From the NCBI RefSeq assembly GCF_003313385.1, contig NZ_QMHN01000004.1, forward strand, positions 436,531-500,530: a stretch of 64,000 nucleotides of DNA, written 5' to 3'. Positions 18,296 to 26,556 of this stretch are shown in pieces; positions within the stretch are counted from its first letter, which is position 1, and each line of letters opens with the position of its first letter. Below the pieces are notes generated by a model. The model was not told where the DNA came from. It searched no databases and saw nothing but the letters and a program-made list of their open reading frames with translations. The DNA comes from Pedobacter chitinilyticus. GTDB taxonomy: Bacteria > Bacteroidota > Bacteroidia > Sphingobacteriales > Sphingobacteriaceae. The position numbers and the translations under genes were made by a program.

Positions 18296-19813
18296 ATGAG
18301 TAGAAAAAAAAAGACGGTTGTTGAAACCGACGCAGATGTTATTTTAATTGGGGCGGGCATCATGAGTGCGACGCTTGGCGTACTGCTCAAGGAGCTTAAC
18401 CCTGATTTAAGTATAGAAATTTATGAACGTTTAGACGTTGCAGCCGCTGAAAGTTCTGATGCGTGGAACAATGCGGGAACTGGCCACTCGGCATTTTGCG
18501 AGCTCAATTACACCCCGCAAAAGGCTAACGGTACGGTTGACGTGAAGAAAGCAGTTTCCATCGCTGAATCTTTCGAGGTTTCCAAACAGTTCTGGACTTA
18601 TTTGCTGGATAAAGGTATCCTTAAAGACCCTTGTTCATTCATCAGAAACATTCCTCACCTTAGTTTTGTATGGGGCAAAAAGAATGTTGACTATCTAAAA
18701 ACCCGTTACAACAACCTTAAAGCTTGCAACTTGTTCAACGAGATGCAGTACAGCGAAAATCCTTCTGAAATAAAAGAATGGATTCCATTGGTAATGGAGG
18801 GTAGAGATGAAAAAGAGCCTATTGCTGCTACTAAAATGGATTTAGGTACGGATGTTAACTTCGGTTCTTTAACCCGAGAAATGTTCAACTACCTAGCCAA
18901 GCAGGATAAAGTGGCCCTTCATTTTCATCACGAAATTCGAGATCTCGATAAACAAGATGATGGCAGCTGGGAAGTAAAGGTGAAAAACCTAGACAGCGGA
19001 AAAAGAAGAAAGCGTTTGGCCAAATTTGTATTTATTGGCGCAGGCGGAGGTTCGTTACTGTTGTTAGAAAAATCTAACATTAAAGAAGGTAAAGGCTTTG
19101 GCGGTTTCCCCGTAAGCGGTCAATGGTTAAAATGTACCAACGAAGAAGTAATTGCACGTCACCATGCTAAAGTTTATGGCAAGGCGGCAGTAGGAGCACC
19201 ACCAATGTCGGTACCTCACTTGGACACCAGAATCATTAACGGTAAACAAGCGCTGTTATTCGGTCCTTATGCAGGTTTCTCCACCAAGTTCCTTAAAAAC
19301 GGTTCTTACTTTGATTTAGCGGCTTCCATCAAGTTCAGCAATATCCGCCCAATGATTTCAGCAGGCTTGAAAAGTATCGATCTTACTAAATATTTGATTG
19401 AGCAAGTTCGTCAATCACCAGAAGACAGGTTTGCAGCACTGAAAGAATATATGCCAGATGCCGACATTAAAGATTGGGAATTGGAAGTTGCAGGACAGCG
19501 TGTGCAAGTGATTAAGAAAAAGCCAAGCGGTGGCGGTATTTTGGAGTTCGGTACCGAAGTGGTAAGTGCTGGCGATGGTTCAATTGCTGCCTTATTGGGT
19601 GCTTCACCAGGTGCTTCAACCGCAGTATCTATCATGCTTGATTTATTGGGCAGATGCTTTAAAAAGCAAATGCAAACTGCTGATTGGCAAAGTAAGATTA
19701 GAGAGATGATTCCAACTTACGGTCAAAAGCTAGCTGAAGACAATGAGCTTTGCCAAGAAACACGCCAACGTACTTCTGCAGCATTAAAGTTAAATGAAAC
19801 AGTAGTAGCCTAA
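18296..19813 (+). CDS. mqo: Malate:quinone oxidoreductase
   Basis: FAD-dependent peripheral membrane enzyme of the TCA cycle that oxidises malate and passes electrons to the quinone pool. The FAD Rossmann motif is DVILIGAGIMSATLG at about residues 14-28, followed by ESSDAWNNAGTGHSA. The C-terminal block with GDGSIAALLGASPGAST is typical of Mqo. Length 505 aa is normal. It ends with a strong hairpin terminator. Confidence 0.96.
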   Translation: MSRKKKTVVETDADVILIGAGIMSATLGVLLKELNPDLSIEIYERLDVAAAESSDAWNNAGTGHSAFCELNYTPQKANGTVDVKKAVSIAESFEVSKQFWTYLLDKGILKDPCSFIRNIPHLSFVWGKKNVDYLKTRYNNLKACNLFNEMQYSENPSEIKEWIPLVMEGRDEKEPIAATKMDLGTDVNFGSLTREMFNYLAKQDKVALHFHHEIRDLDKQDDGSWEVKVKNLDSGKRRKRLAKFVFIGAGGGSLLLLEKSNIKEGKGFGGFPVSGQWLKCTNEEVIARHHAKVYGKAAVGAPPMSVPHLDTRIINGKQALLFGPYAGFSTKFLKNGSYFDLAASIKFSNIRPMISAGLKSIDLTKYLIEQVRQSPEDRFAALKEYMPDADIKDWELEVAGQRVQVIKKKPSGGGILEFGTEVVSAGDGSIAALLGASPGASTAVSIMLDLLGRCFKKQMQTADWQSKIREMIPTYGQKLAEDNELCQETRQRTSAALKLNETVVA

Positions 19814-19833
19814 GGGCGATATCATACAAAAGA

Positions 19834-19864
19834 AAAGTCCCGCACACCATGCGGGACTTTTTTT
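19834..19864 (+). terminator. Rho-independent terminator after mqo
   Basis: Perfect 11-bp arms AAAGTCCCGCA (19834-19844) and TGCGGGACTTT (19850-19860) followed by T. The same stem is reused after fabG at 38449-38472. Confidence 0.9.
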
Positions 19865-19969
19865 ATTTCGTTCTGTTGATTGTTTAAAGCGTATGTTATC
19901 CCAGTTAAGGATAAAGGATATAATCTATTGAACCTTAATGCTCTTAATTTCTTAATGTTTTAAAATATA

Positions 19970-20305
19970 TCAAGCATTAATCACTTCCGCTACTTCATCC
20001 GCAGAAATATCCCCATGCGATGCATCTAAAATACATTCACCATCTTTAATGAGTAAAATTTGAGGAGATTCATGATGAACATGAAAGGTTTCCGCAATAT
20101 AAGCTGAAATGTCTCGATGGTTAATCAAATCGAGAAAATAAAGGCTTACACGATCAGGAATAACATCCCAATACCTTTCAAAGGTTCTTTTGGCCATCAT
20201 GCTGATGGAGCAACGCGTACTATGCTTAAAAATTAAGCTATAGCCTTGAACCGCCTTAATGTCGTCGATTTGAGAAATTTGATTTAATGATGTCCAATCC
20301 TTCAT
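19970..20305 (-). CDS. ytxJ: Bacillithiol system redox-active protein YtxJ (monothiol bacilliredoxin-like)
   Basis: Small thioredoxin-fold protein, 111 aa. The active-site region KHSTRCSIS carries the single cysteine (about C32) characteristic of YtxJ, in place of a CxxC pair. The cis-Pro region is HHESPQILLI. YtxJ-type proteins are proposed to remove bacillithiol from S-bacillithiolated proteins. It follows a 40-aa lipoprotein-like gene by 2 nt. A second bacillithiol gene, ypdA, occurs at 32.5 kb, but no bshA, bshB or bshC is in the window. Confidence 0.88.
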   Translation of the reverse strand: MKDWTSLNQISQIDDIKAVQGYSLIFKHSTRCSISMMAKRTFERYWDVIPDRVSLYFLDLINHRDISAYIAETFHVHHESPQILLIKDGECILDASHGDISADEVAEVINA

Positions 20306-20307
20306 GA

Positions 20308-20430
20308 CTACCTTCTTCTTCCTTTAGACTCTGGATAAGAGCTAAAAGCAGGGCATAGACGGTTTGAGCACGATTCTAATACTGCGATGGCGCAGAACAC
20401 AAATAACAATAGAATAGCTATTTTCTTCAT
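20308..20430 (-). CDS. Small lipoprotein-like peptide, 40 aa
   Basis: Begins MKKIAILLLFVFCAIAV, a strong signal sequence, followed by LESCSN, which resembles a lipobox with Cys at residue 21, then a short tail containing CPAF and ending KGRRR. The stop is 2 nt from the ytxJ start, so the two are probably co-transcribed and coupled. No function is known. Too short for most automatic gene calls, but the signal sequence and tight spacing support it. Confidence 0.6.
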   Translation of the reverse strand: MKKIAILLLFVFCAIAVLESCSNRLCPAFSSYPESKGRRR

Positions 20431-20533
20431 TTTGAAATGATTGTTTTTCGAAACCTAAGTTACAAAAAAGTTATAAGTTGTGCATCTAAAACTGAAAGTT
20501 TTGAAACACGGCTATATTTAATCGGGTTATTTC

Positions 20534-21025
20534 TTAAAGACCTGACGAATACTCTACCATTTTCAATGCGGTAATGGCAGCCTCGTCTCCTTTGTTGCCA
20601 TGCTTGCCGCCAGCCCTGTCAATAGCTTGTTGCTCATCATTAGTGGTCAATACACCAAAAATGACAGGCTTGCTGTATTTAATGCCAACGTTAGTGATTC
20701 CATGAGCCGCTGCATCGCAAATAAAATCAAAGTGTTTAGTGTCGCCTTGGATCACACAACCGATACAAATTACCGCATCAATATCTTTTCTTTTGTTTAA
20801 AAGGATATCGGCAGCACCCGTAAGTTCAAAAGTGCCAGGTACGCTTAACGAAAGAATGTTAGCCTCTTCCACTTCATGTTTAAGCAGGGTTTCAAAAGCA
20901 CCTTGGTAAAGTGCTCCAGTAATGTTTGCATTCCACTCTGCAACAATAATTGCTATTTTATAGCCTTTGCCCGATGGAATAGTCGTATGTGAAAAATCTG
21001 AAAGGTTTTTAAGGTGTGTTGCCAT
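20534..21025 (-). CDS. ribH: 6,7-dimethyl-8-ribityllumazine synthase
   Basis: Penultimate enzyme of riboflavin synthesis, joining 5-amino-6-ribitylaminouracil with 3,4-dihydroxy-2-butanone 4-phosphate. Seen: AEWNANITGAL near the N terminus, the SVPGTFEL block, AVICIGCVIQGDTKHFDFI and the GVLTTNDEQQA stretch. Length 163 aa is normal. A TATCTTTG box lies 4 nt before the ATG. The TPR gene upstream has its own terminator, so ribH is transcribed separately. Confidence 0.96.
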   Translation of the reverse strand: MATHLKNLSDFSHTTIPSGKGYKIAIIVAEWNANITGALYQGAFETLLKHEVEEANILSLSVPGTFELTGAADILLNKRKDIDAVICIGCVIQGDTKHFDFICDAAAHGITNVGIKYSKPVIFGVLTTNDEQQAIDRAGGKHGNKGDEAAITALKMVEYSSGL

Positions 21026-21029
21026 GAGG

Positions 21030-21037
21030 CAAAGATA
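21030..21037 (-). promoter_or_regulatory. -7 promoter box of ribH
   Basis: TATCTTTG, consensus TAnnTTTG, ending 4 nt before the ribH ATG. Suggests a near-leaderless transcript. Confidence 0.5.
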
Positions 21038-21117
21038 GTTTTTTATTGTTGATTTATGGGGAAGTTAAAAAGTTTGACGCTTGGCCAACGATTGTGTTTA
21101 CAAGAATAAAGGGCAAC

Positions 21118-21146
21118 AAAAAAGGCTCCCAAATTTGGAAGCCTTT
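21118..21146 (-). terminator. Rho-independent terminator after the TPR gene
   Basis: AAAGGCTTCC and its partner GGGAGCCTTT (minus-strand sense) around AAATTT form a near-perfect hairpin ending in a T-run on the minus strand. Confidence 0.85.
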
Positions 21147-21165
21147 CATTTATTTTCCGAAGAAA

Positions 21166-21834
21166 TTATTTCGCTTGAGCAGCTGCTCTAGCAATATACG
21201 AATCGATCATTTGTGCTTCCGCACTTTCAGGGAATTGCGTTTTGATTTTAGTGTAAGCCTCTTCAGCACCTTTAAAATCTTTCAAGTTTTCGTTTACCAA
21301 ACCTAATTTTTTAAGGAATGTAGGTGAAGTGAATTTGTTTGAAGACTTGTCGATTGCTTTTTTGTAGTAAGTTGAAGCTTGTTTGTAGTCTTTCAACTCG
21401 CTATAAGCATCACCCAAAAGACCAAGTGCCAATGGATCAATCACTGGGCTGCCAGTTGCACTGTATTTGCTCAAAGCATCAACTGCTTTTTTGTACTCGC
21501 CTTTACGCAGATAAATACCACCTAAATAAAGGTTAGCCAAGTTAGCAGATTTAGTGTTCTCGTATTCTTCTGCAATTTTTTCTAAACCAGGGTAGCCACC
21601 TTCGCCGTTAATTGCTTTGTTGGCCAATGAATCAACGCCTACAAATTGCTCAGCTTTGAACATTTGGTTAGCAGCTTCTTCAGCTCTGTTTTTTAAATAC
21701 ACACCTTGATACCAGATGAAAATACCGATTAAAACAATTATCGCTCCAGCAATAAAAGCTAAACTTTTGGTATTTTCTTGTATAAATGAACCTTTTTTTA
21801 CTGGTTGTGCTGTTTCTTTCTCTGTTGCAGACAT
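21166..21834 (-). CDS. Membrane-anchored tetratricopeptide repeat protein (YfgM/TPR_21-like)
   Basis: A 222-aa protein starting MSATEKETAQP, with one transmembrane helix at about 20-42 (AFIAGAIIVLIGIFIWY) and a TPR array in the rest (LANLYLGGIYLRKGEYKKA, LALGLLGDAYSELKDYKQA). The layout, N-in anchor plus periplasmic TPR, matches YfgM-like proteins that assist periplasmic chaperone networks or the Sec translocon. A start 42 nt further upstream is possible but places hydrophobic residues before a typical start and was not chosen. Confidence 0.82.
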   Translation of the reverse strand: MSATEKETAQPVKKGSFIQENTKSLAFIAGAIIVLIGIFIWYQGVYLKNRAEEAANQMFKAEQFVGVDSLANKAINGEGGYPGLEKIAEEYENTKSANLANLYLGGIYLRKGEYKKAVDALSKYSATGSPVIDPLALGLLGDAYSELKDYKQASTYYKKAIDKSSNKFTSPTFLKKLGLVNENLKDFKGAEEAYTKIKTQFPESAEAQMIDSYIARAAAQAK

Positions 21835-22042
21835 TTTTAGTTTAAAATTAAAGGATTGCAAAAATACATTTTTCATTTAAAGTATCAACTCTTTTTAAAT
21901 CATTTAATTAGAAAGGGGGTAAATTTCATTCAAAGGAAATACACCGATGGCGAAGATACCGTTCTTTAGCATCAAGAATAGGTTTAGCGGCACCGTTGAA
22001 CACTAGCTTTAAAATAAGTATATAAGCTACTGTAAAAATGGG

Positions 22043-22050
22043 TAACTTTG
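22043..22050 (+). promoter_or_regulatory. -7 promoter box of recF
   Basis: TAACTTTG, consensus TAnnTTTG, 11 nt before the ATG at 22062. It lies inside the longer possible reading frame and so supports the shorter recF start. Confidence 0.45.
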
Positions 22051-22061
22051 ACCTCTCTGTT

Positions 22062-23165
22062 ATGTGGCTGAAAAATCTTACCCTTTTAAACTTTAAAAAT
22101 TACAATTCCGCCGATTTGATTTTTTCAAACTCGGTAACTGCTTTTGTGGGTAATAACGGTGCGGGTAAAACCAACCTGCTCGACGCTATACATTACCTTT
22201 GTCTCTGTAAAAGCTATTTTAATCCCATTGATAGCCAGCAGATTAAAGCAGGAGAGGAGTTGTTCCTAGTGCAGGGCGATTTTGTTCGTGACGAAAAGCC
22301 AGAAAAAATTTCATGCGGCTTAAAGAAGAACCAAAAGAAATCTTTCAAGCGCAACAAAAAAGAGTATGATAAACTGGCCGACCATATTGGTTTGTTTCCA
22401 GTGGTGATGATTTCACCCTATGACATTAACCTCATTATGGATGGAAGCGAGGAAAGACGTAGGTTTGTAGATAATGTAATTTCACAGACCGACAGCAGGT
22501 ACCTCGACGAACTCATTACCTATAACAAACACCTGCTTAACAGAAATGCACTACTCAAACAAGTAGCGGCTACCAGGACCTTAGATGTTGCATTGTTGCA
22601 AATTTTGGATGAGCAGTTGGTGAAGTCAGGAAATATCATTTTTGAAAAACGGAAACAATTTTTGCACAACTTCATTCCTTTTTTTGATAAGCACTATCAG
22701 TTTTTGACGAACAACGCCGAACAGGTTTCTTTAAGCTATCAATCGCAGTTGAACGAACAAAACTTTGAAACCTTGTTGGCGAATGCCATAGAGAAGGACA
22801 GGTTGCTGGAACGTACTACCGTAGGGATTCATAAAGACGAACTGCAATTTGAGATTGCTGGCATGCCCATGAAGAAATTTGGATCACAAGGTCAACAAAA
22901 ATCATTTTTGATTGCTTTAAAGCTAGCCCAATATAGTTACTTGCAAAAATTTAAAAACTTTAAGCCTTTATTGCTGCTTGATGATATCTTCGATAAATTA
23001 GATCAAAATCGCATACATAAACTGATGGAGATGGTTTCACACCACGATTTCGGGCAGATTTTTATTACCGACACCGACAAGCAAAGAGTAGCTAAGGTAT
23101 TTGAGCAAATTGCCATCGATGTCGACTTATTTGACGTAAGCGAAGGGAGCGTAAATCATGCGTAA
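22062..23165 (+). CDS. recF: DNA replication and repair protein RecF
   Basis: ABC-type ATPase that loads RecA at single-strand gaps with RecO and RecR. The start is set at MWLKNLTLLNFKNY, the usual RecF N terminus; an ATG 24 nt upstream overlaps the promoter box. Walker A GNNGAGKTNLLDAIHYL is at about residues 29-45, signature-like FGSQGQQKSF at about 275, and Walker B LLLLDDIFDKLD at about 300. Length 367 aa is normal. It overlaps the following DUF721 gene by 8 nt. Confidence 0.96.
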   Translation: MWLKNLTLLNFKNYNSADLIFSNSVTAFVGNNGAGKTNLLDAIHYLCLCKSYFNPIDSQQIKAGEELFLVQGDFVRDEKPEKISCGLKKNQKKSFKRNKKEYDKLADHIGLFPVVMISPYDINLIMDGSEERRRFVDNVISQTDSRYLDELITYNKHLLNRNALLKQVAATRTLDVALLQILDEQLVKSGNIIFEKRKQFLHNFIPFFDKHYQFLTNNAEQVSLSYQSQLNEQNFETLLANAIEKDRLLERTTVGIHKDELQFEIAGMPMKKFGSQGQQKSFLIALKLAQYSYLQKFKNFKPLLLLDDIFDKLDQNRIHKLMEMVSHHDFGQIFITDTDKQRVAKVFEQIAIDVDLFDVSEGSVNHA

Positions 23166-23448
23166 ACCTAACGACATCACCTTAAAACAGGCTATCGATA
23201 AATTGCTGGCTCATTATAAATTACGTGGTAAGTTCGACGAAACAGGCGTGGTAGCCATGTGGCCCGAAATTATGGGTACTGCTGTGGCCAATAGGACTAA
23301 GCAAATTTATATACATCAACGCAAACTATTCGTGAGAATAGAATCATCGGTGGTTAAAAACGAATTGCTGATTGTGAAAAGTGCTATTGTAGACAAGCTC
23401 AACGAAAAAGCAGGCTCGCAGGTCATCACCGATATCGTATTTTTATAA
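23158..23448 (+). CDS. DUF721 domain-containing protein
   Basis: A 96-aa DciA-like (DUF721) protein: MWPEIMGTAVANRTKQIYIHQRKLFVRIESSVVKNELLI region corresponds to the family core with the conserved Trp and the Val/Leu-rich strands. DUF721 proteins are often found downstream of recF, and DciA relatives load replicative helicase in bacteria lacking DnaC. It overlaps recF by 8 nt, indicating one operon. Confidence 0.9.
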   Translation: MRKPNDITLKQAIDKLLAHYKLRGKFDETGVVAMWPEIMGTAVANRTKQIYIHQRKLFVRIESSVVKNELLIVKSAIVDKLNEKAGSQVITDIVFL

Positions 23449-23449
23449 C

Positions 23450-23626
23450 CTAATCCTTACTTCCTCCAAACAGTTTTGCAGCTATCCAGATAATGATAGC
23501 AACCACTACCACCACCAAAATTACGCCAGTCCACATACCAGCTTTAAAAATACCTTCAACCAATTCGCAGCTACTCAATGTGGTAGCAAATAACGCTACA
23601 AGAGCAAGGGGCATGAATTTTTTCAT
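23450..23626 (-). CDS. Small lipoprotein/membrane protein, 58 aa
   Basis: Begins MKKFMPLALVALFATTLSSC, a signal sequence ending in an SSC lipobox-like site (Cys at 20), then a short linker and a strongly hydrophobic helix (VILVVVVVAIIIWIAAKLF, about 35-53) and a Lys-Asp tail. Small proteins of this kind are widespread in Bacteroidota and are sometimes mis-named in databases. Function unknown. It is convergent with DUF721, whose stop is 1 nt away. Confidence 0.65.
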   Translation of the reverse strand: MKKFMPLALVALFATTLSSCELVEGIFKAGMWTGVILVVVVVAIIIWIAAKLFGGSKD

Positions 23627-23703
23627 AACTATTAAATGTTTTCTTTACTTAACAGCATTTCCCCAAAAAGGTTTTGAGTGCAATTAGCCAAAACTAGAAT
23701 TCA

Positions 23704-23735
23704 TAAAAAAGCCTGTCATCTATACATGACAGGCT
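23704..23735 (-). terminator. Rho-independent terminator after the FKBP gene
   Basis: Perfect 10-bp arms AGCCTGTCAT (23710-23719) and ATGACAGGCT (23726-23735), followed on the minus strand by six T. Confidence 0.88.
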
Positions 23736-23744
23736 ATAAAGTTC

Positions 23745-24482
23745 TTATTGTGCTTTTTCGCCAATTTTAATCAGCTCCACCTCAAAAATCAGGGTGCTAA
23801 AAGGAGGAATGTCATTACCCATACCCCTGGCGCCGTAAGCTAGTCTATAAGGAATAAAGAATTTGTATTTAGCACCTTCTTTCATTAACTGAACCCCTTC
23901 TGTCCAACCAGGAATAACTTGGTTCAAGCCAAAAGTTGCAGGTTGTTCGCGTTTATACGAACTGTCAAATTCAAATCCGTTAAGCAAGGTACCTTTATAA
24001 TGTACAGTCACTTGATCGGTAGCCTTAGGTTGCGCACCAGTACCTGGATTAAGCACCTCGTATTGTAAACCACTAGCAGTAGTTTTAATCCCAGGCTTAG
24101 TTTTGTTTTGCGCTAAGAAAGTTTCACCCTCTTTAATAGCAGAACCGAATTTCTTTTTCGAAAGATCTTCAAAAATATTGTTAATGGCATTTTGAGACGC
24201 ATGCTCTGTCATTAAAGGAGTAGTTCCCGCAAAAACATCTTTCAATGCCTTACTTAACAGTTCGTAGTTGATCGTTTCTAAGCCACTTGATTTTAAGTTG
24301 TTGCCCATGGCCAAGCCAAATGCATAACTAGCCGAGTCGAGTTTAGTTTTTAAAGCCACAGGCTTAGCAGCAGGTTTGCTGGCCGTTGTTTTGCCTTTAG
24401 CGGGAGCGGTTTTGGGTTTAGTCTGTGCAGTGGCGTTTAAAACTGCAGCAGAAGCTAATGCTACTAAAAATATCTTCTTCAT
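23745..24482 (-). CDS. FKBP-type peptidyl-prolyl cis-trans isomerase, exported
   Basis: A 245-aa foldase. Signal peptide at 1-19 (ending NATAQ), a Lys/Ala/Pro-rich spacer, an FKBP_N dimerisation region (about 45-125: YAFGLAMGNNLK), and a C-terminal FKBP domain (about 140-243) with VTVHYKGTLLNGFEFDSS, QVIPGWTEGVQLM and the YGARGMGNDIPP loop. It resembles Mip/FkpA proteins that fold periplasmic or outer-membrane proteins. Flanked by its own terminator and by the ndk terminator upstream, so monocistronic. Confidence 0.93.
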   Translation of the reverse strand: MKKIFLVALASAAVLNATAQTKPKTAPAKGKTTASKPAAKPVALKTKLDSASYAFGLAMGNNLKSSGLETINYELLSKALKDVFAGTTPLMTEHASQNAINNIFEDLSKKKFGSAIKEGETFLAQNKTKPGIKTTASGLQYEVLNPGTGAQPKATDQVTVHYKGTLLNGFEFDSSYKREQPATFGLNQVIPGWTEGVQLMKEGAKYKFFIPYRLAYGARGMGNDIPPFSTLIFEVELIKIGEKAQ

Positions 24483-24510
24483 TGTTTATGTTAAAAGGCG
24501 AAAGATACAA

Positions 24511-24542
24511 TAAAAAATAAGCACCCAAAAATGGGTGCTTAT
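24511..24542 (-). terminator. Rho-independent terminator after ndk
   Basis: Arms ATAAGCACCC (24517-24526) and GGGTGCTTAT (24533-24542), perfect, with ATTTTTTA following on the minus strand. Confidence 0.85.
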
Positions 24543-24599
24543 GATATTTTTTTACTTTCCAGAATGAATAAAGCTTTCTGGAGTATGCTTTATAATTGA

Positions 24600-25019
24600 T
24601 TAGAAACGCTCGTCAGCAGTAAAGAAGAAATCGCCTTCAATTTGAGCGTTTTCATCAGAATCAGAACCGTGAACAGCATTAGCATCAATTGACTTAGCAT
24701 ATTTCTGACGGATAGTACCTTCAGCAGCTTCAGCTGGGTTGGTAGCACCAATCAAATTTCTAAACTCTTCAATGGCGTTATCTTTCTCTAAAATAGCAGC
24801 TACAATTGGTCCTGAAGACATAAAGCTTACTAAATCGTTATAGAAAGGACGCTCTTTGTGAACCGCATAAAACTCACCAGCTTTTTCAGCAGAAAGTTGA
24901 GTGTATTTTAATGCAATAATTTTGAAACCTGCGTTAGTGATATCATTTATGATTGAACCAATGTGACCGTTAGCAACAGCATCCGGTTTAATCATAGTAA
25001 AAGTTCTATTTGTGCTCAT
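24600..25019 (-). CDS. ndk: Nucleoside diphosphate kinase
   Basis: Transfers the gamma phosphate between nucleoside triphosphates and diphosphates. Length 139 aa from [14 protein letters not shown], the usual N terminus; an in-frame start 18 nt upstream is not typical. The phosphohistidine is in [12 protein letters not shown] near residue 115. [12 protein letters not shown] and the Lys of MIKPDAV complete the active site. Monocistronic. Confidence 0.97.
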   Translation of the reverse strand: MSTNRTFTMIKPDAVANGHIGSIINDITNAGFKIIALKYTQLSAEKAGEFYAVHKERPFYNDLVSFMSSGPIVAAILEKDNAIEEFRNLIGATNPAEAAEGTIRQKYAKSIDANAVHGSDSDENAQIEGDFFFTADERF

Positions 25020-25393
25020 TTTTATAATTTTTTGCAAAAGTACAACTATTGCCGTAAATAATTAAGAGAGAGCTTAAGAAAACTTAAAATGGTCATAAGA
25101 AAACACTCGCAACAGCACTTTTGTTCGGCAAGCCCCGCTTTCCGTTACAATCTTTTTGTTTGGGTCTTTTGTTATCTCCAACGTATTGGAGAATCTACTT
25201 CTGGTCTGCATTCACTAACAGATCCTTCACTAACGTTCAGGATGACATCAATAAACAAAAAGTATTTTCACTTCAATCGGGTTTATAATGAAGGGCCTGT
25301 GCTAGCGCTAGTCAAGCAGGAAGCCTGGCAACTAAACAATTCCATCAATTTAACAGTTAACCAATAAATCACTAACTTCGCAAGCAATAGATT
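25020..25393. other. Intergenic region carrying composite element A
   Basis: About 370 nt without a convincing gene. A 92-codon open frame (25089-25367) is low in coding character and mostly consists of the repeat at 25130-25287. Outside that element there is only AT-rich DNA and a possible box TAACTTCG near 25372 before nrnA. Confidence 0.5.
25130..25287. repeat. Composite inverted element, copy A
   Basis: Left end 25130-25158 (AAGCCCCGCTTTCCG, then CAATCTTTTTG) and right end 25256-25287 (CAAAAAGTATTTTCAC, then CAATCGGGTTTATA). The same two ends occur at 34.8, 39.4 and 49.3 kb around different cores. The core here contains GGAGAATCTACTTCTGG and a partial AGGATGAC end. Confidence 0.75.
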
Positions 25394-26404
25394 ATGATAT
25401 CGGTACCAGAACTTAAAAAGCTACTTTCAACGCCTCAGCAAATCGTTATTACAACGCACCACAAACCAGATGGCGATGCAATGGGCTCTTCATTAGGATT
25501 ATATGCTTATTTAATCCAAAAAGGGCATCACGTTAGCTTGATTACCCCAACAGATTATCCCGAATTTTTACATTGGATGCCTAACAATTCCGATGTAATC
25601 ATTTATACTGAACAAGAGCAAAAATCAATTGACTTGGTGAACGAAGCAAAACTGATTTTCTGTTTGGACTTTAATACCTTGGGACGAATTAATGAATTGG
25701 GTGAACATATCAGAAATACCAAGGCGGTAAAGTTGATGATTGACCATCATTTGGAGCCAGAGGATTTTGATGACTACCGCCATTGGGACATTAATGCCTG
25801 TGCAGCGGCACAATTGGTGTACGATTTCATAGTAAATGTGATGGAGGAACCAGAGAAAGTGAACAAAGATGTGGCCACTTGCCTTTACACGGGCATCATG
25901 ACCGATTCAGGTTCTTTCCGTTTTCCTTCGGCTACTTCAACGGTATATCGCATCGCTGCCGATTTAATTGACCTGGGTGCTGAACATTGGCGCATCCACC
26001 AGTTGGTGTATGATAATGTGTCTGAAAACAGGTTGAAGTTTTTGGGTTATTGCCTATCTAGCAAATTGGAAATCCTTCGAGAATATAACACCGCTATCAT
26101 CAGCGCTACCAAAGAAGAACTAGAAAAGTACAATATTGTTACAGGCGATACAGAGGGAATTGTGAACTATGCGTTATCTATCAACGGAATAAAGCTTGCC
26201 GCCTTTATCATTGAAAGAAAAGACCGTGTTAAACTTTCATTACGTTCAACAGGTGATTTCCCAGCCAATGAGATTTGTAAGAAATATTTTCATGGAGGCG
26301 GTCACAGAAATGCTGCTGGTGGCGCCTCAGATAAAGGTTTGGACGAAACCATTGCCGATTTTAAAGCCATATTGCCCGAGTATAAAACACAGCTGTTGCA
26401 ATAG
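25394..26404 (+). CDS. nrnA: DHH family phosphoesterase, NrnA-type oligoribonuclease/pAp phosphatase
   Basis: A 336-aa DHH/DHHA1 phosphoesterase. The N-terminal domain has THHKPDGDAMGSSLG, FCLDFNTLGR, the DHH signature in LMIDHHLEPEDF and TGIMTDSGSFRFPS. The C-terminal DHHA1 domain ends in the GGGHRNAAGG substrate loop. NrnA degrades short oligoribonucleotides and dephosphorylates 3'-phosphoadenosine 5'-phosphate. Length matches. It lies about 150 nt upstream of an FKBP lipoprotein gene in the same direction. Confidence 0.94.
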   Translation: MISVPELKKLLSTPQQIVITTHHKPDGDAMGSSLGLYAYLIQKGHHVSLITPTDYPEFLHWMPNNSDVIIYTEQEQKSIDLVNEAKLIFCLDFNTLGRINELGEHIRNTKAVKLMIDHHLEPEDFDDYRHWDINACAAAQLVYDFIVNVMEEPEKVNKDVATCLYTGIMTDSGSFRFPSATSTVYRIAADLIDLGAEHWRIHQLVYDNVSENRLKFLGYCLSSKLEILREYNTAIISATKEELEKYNIVTGDTEGIVNYALSINGIKLAAFIIERKDRVKLSLRSTGDFPANEICKKYFHGGGHRNAAGGASDKGLDETIADFKAILPEYKTQLLQ

Positions 26405-26556
26405 ATGATAAAATAAACAAATAAATATAAAAATAATCAGAAAGCTCGTTAACTTAGCGGGCTTTTAATACGAAGACTAAAATACTATAAAAACAATAAT
26501 GAAGTATTCCAGCCTTTGTTGGAATCAATTCACACTAAAGACAATTTAAACAATAA

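Noticed and set aside
25089..25367. 92-codon open frame between ndk and nrnA
   Set aside because: Consists mostly of the composite repeat found at three other sites; no protein family seen.
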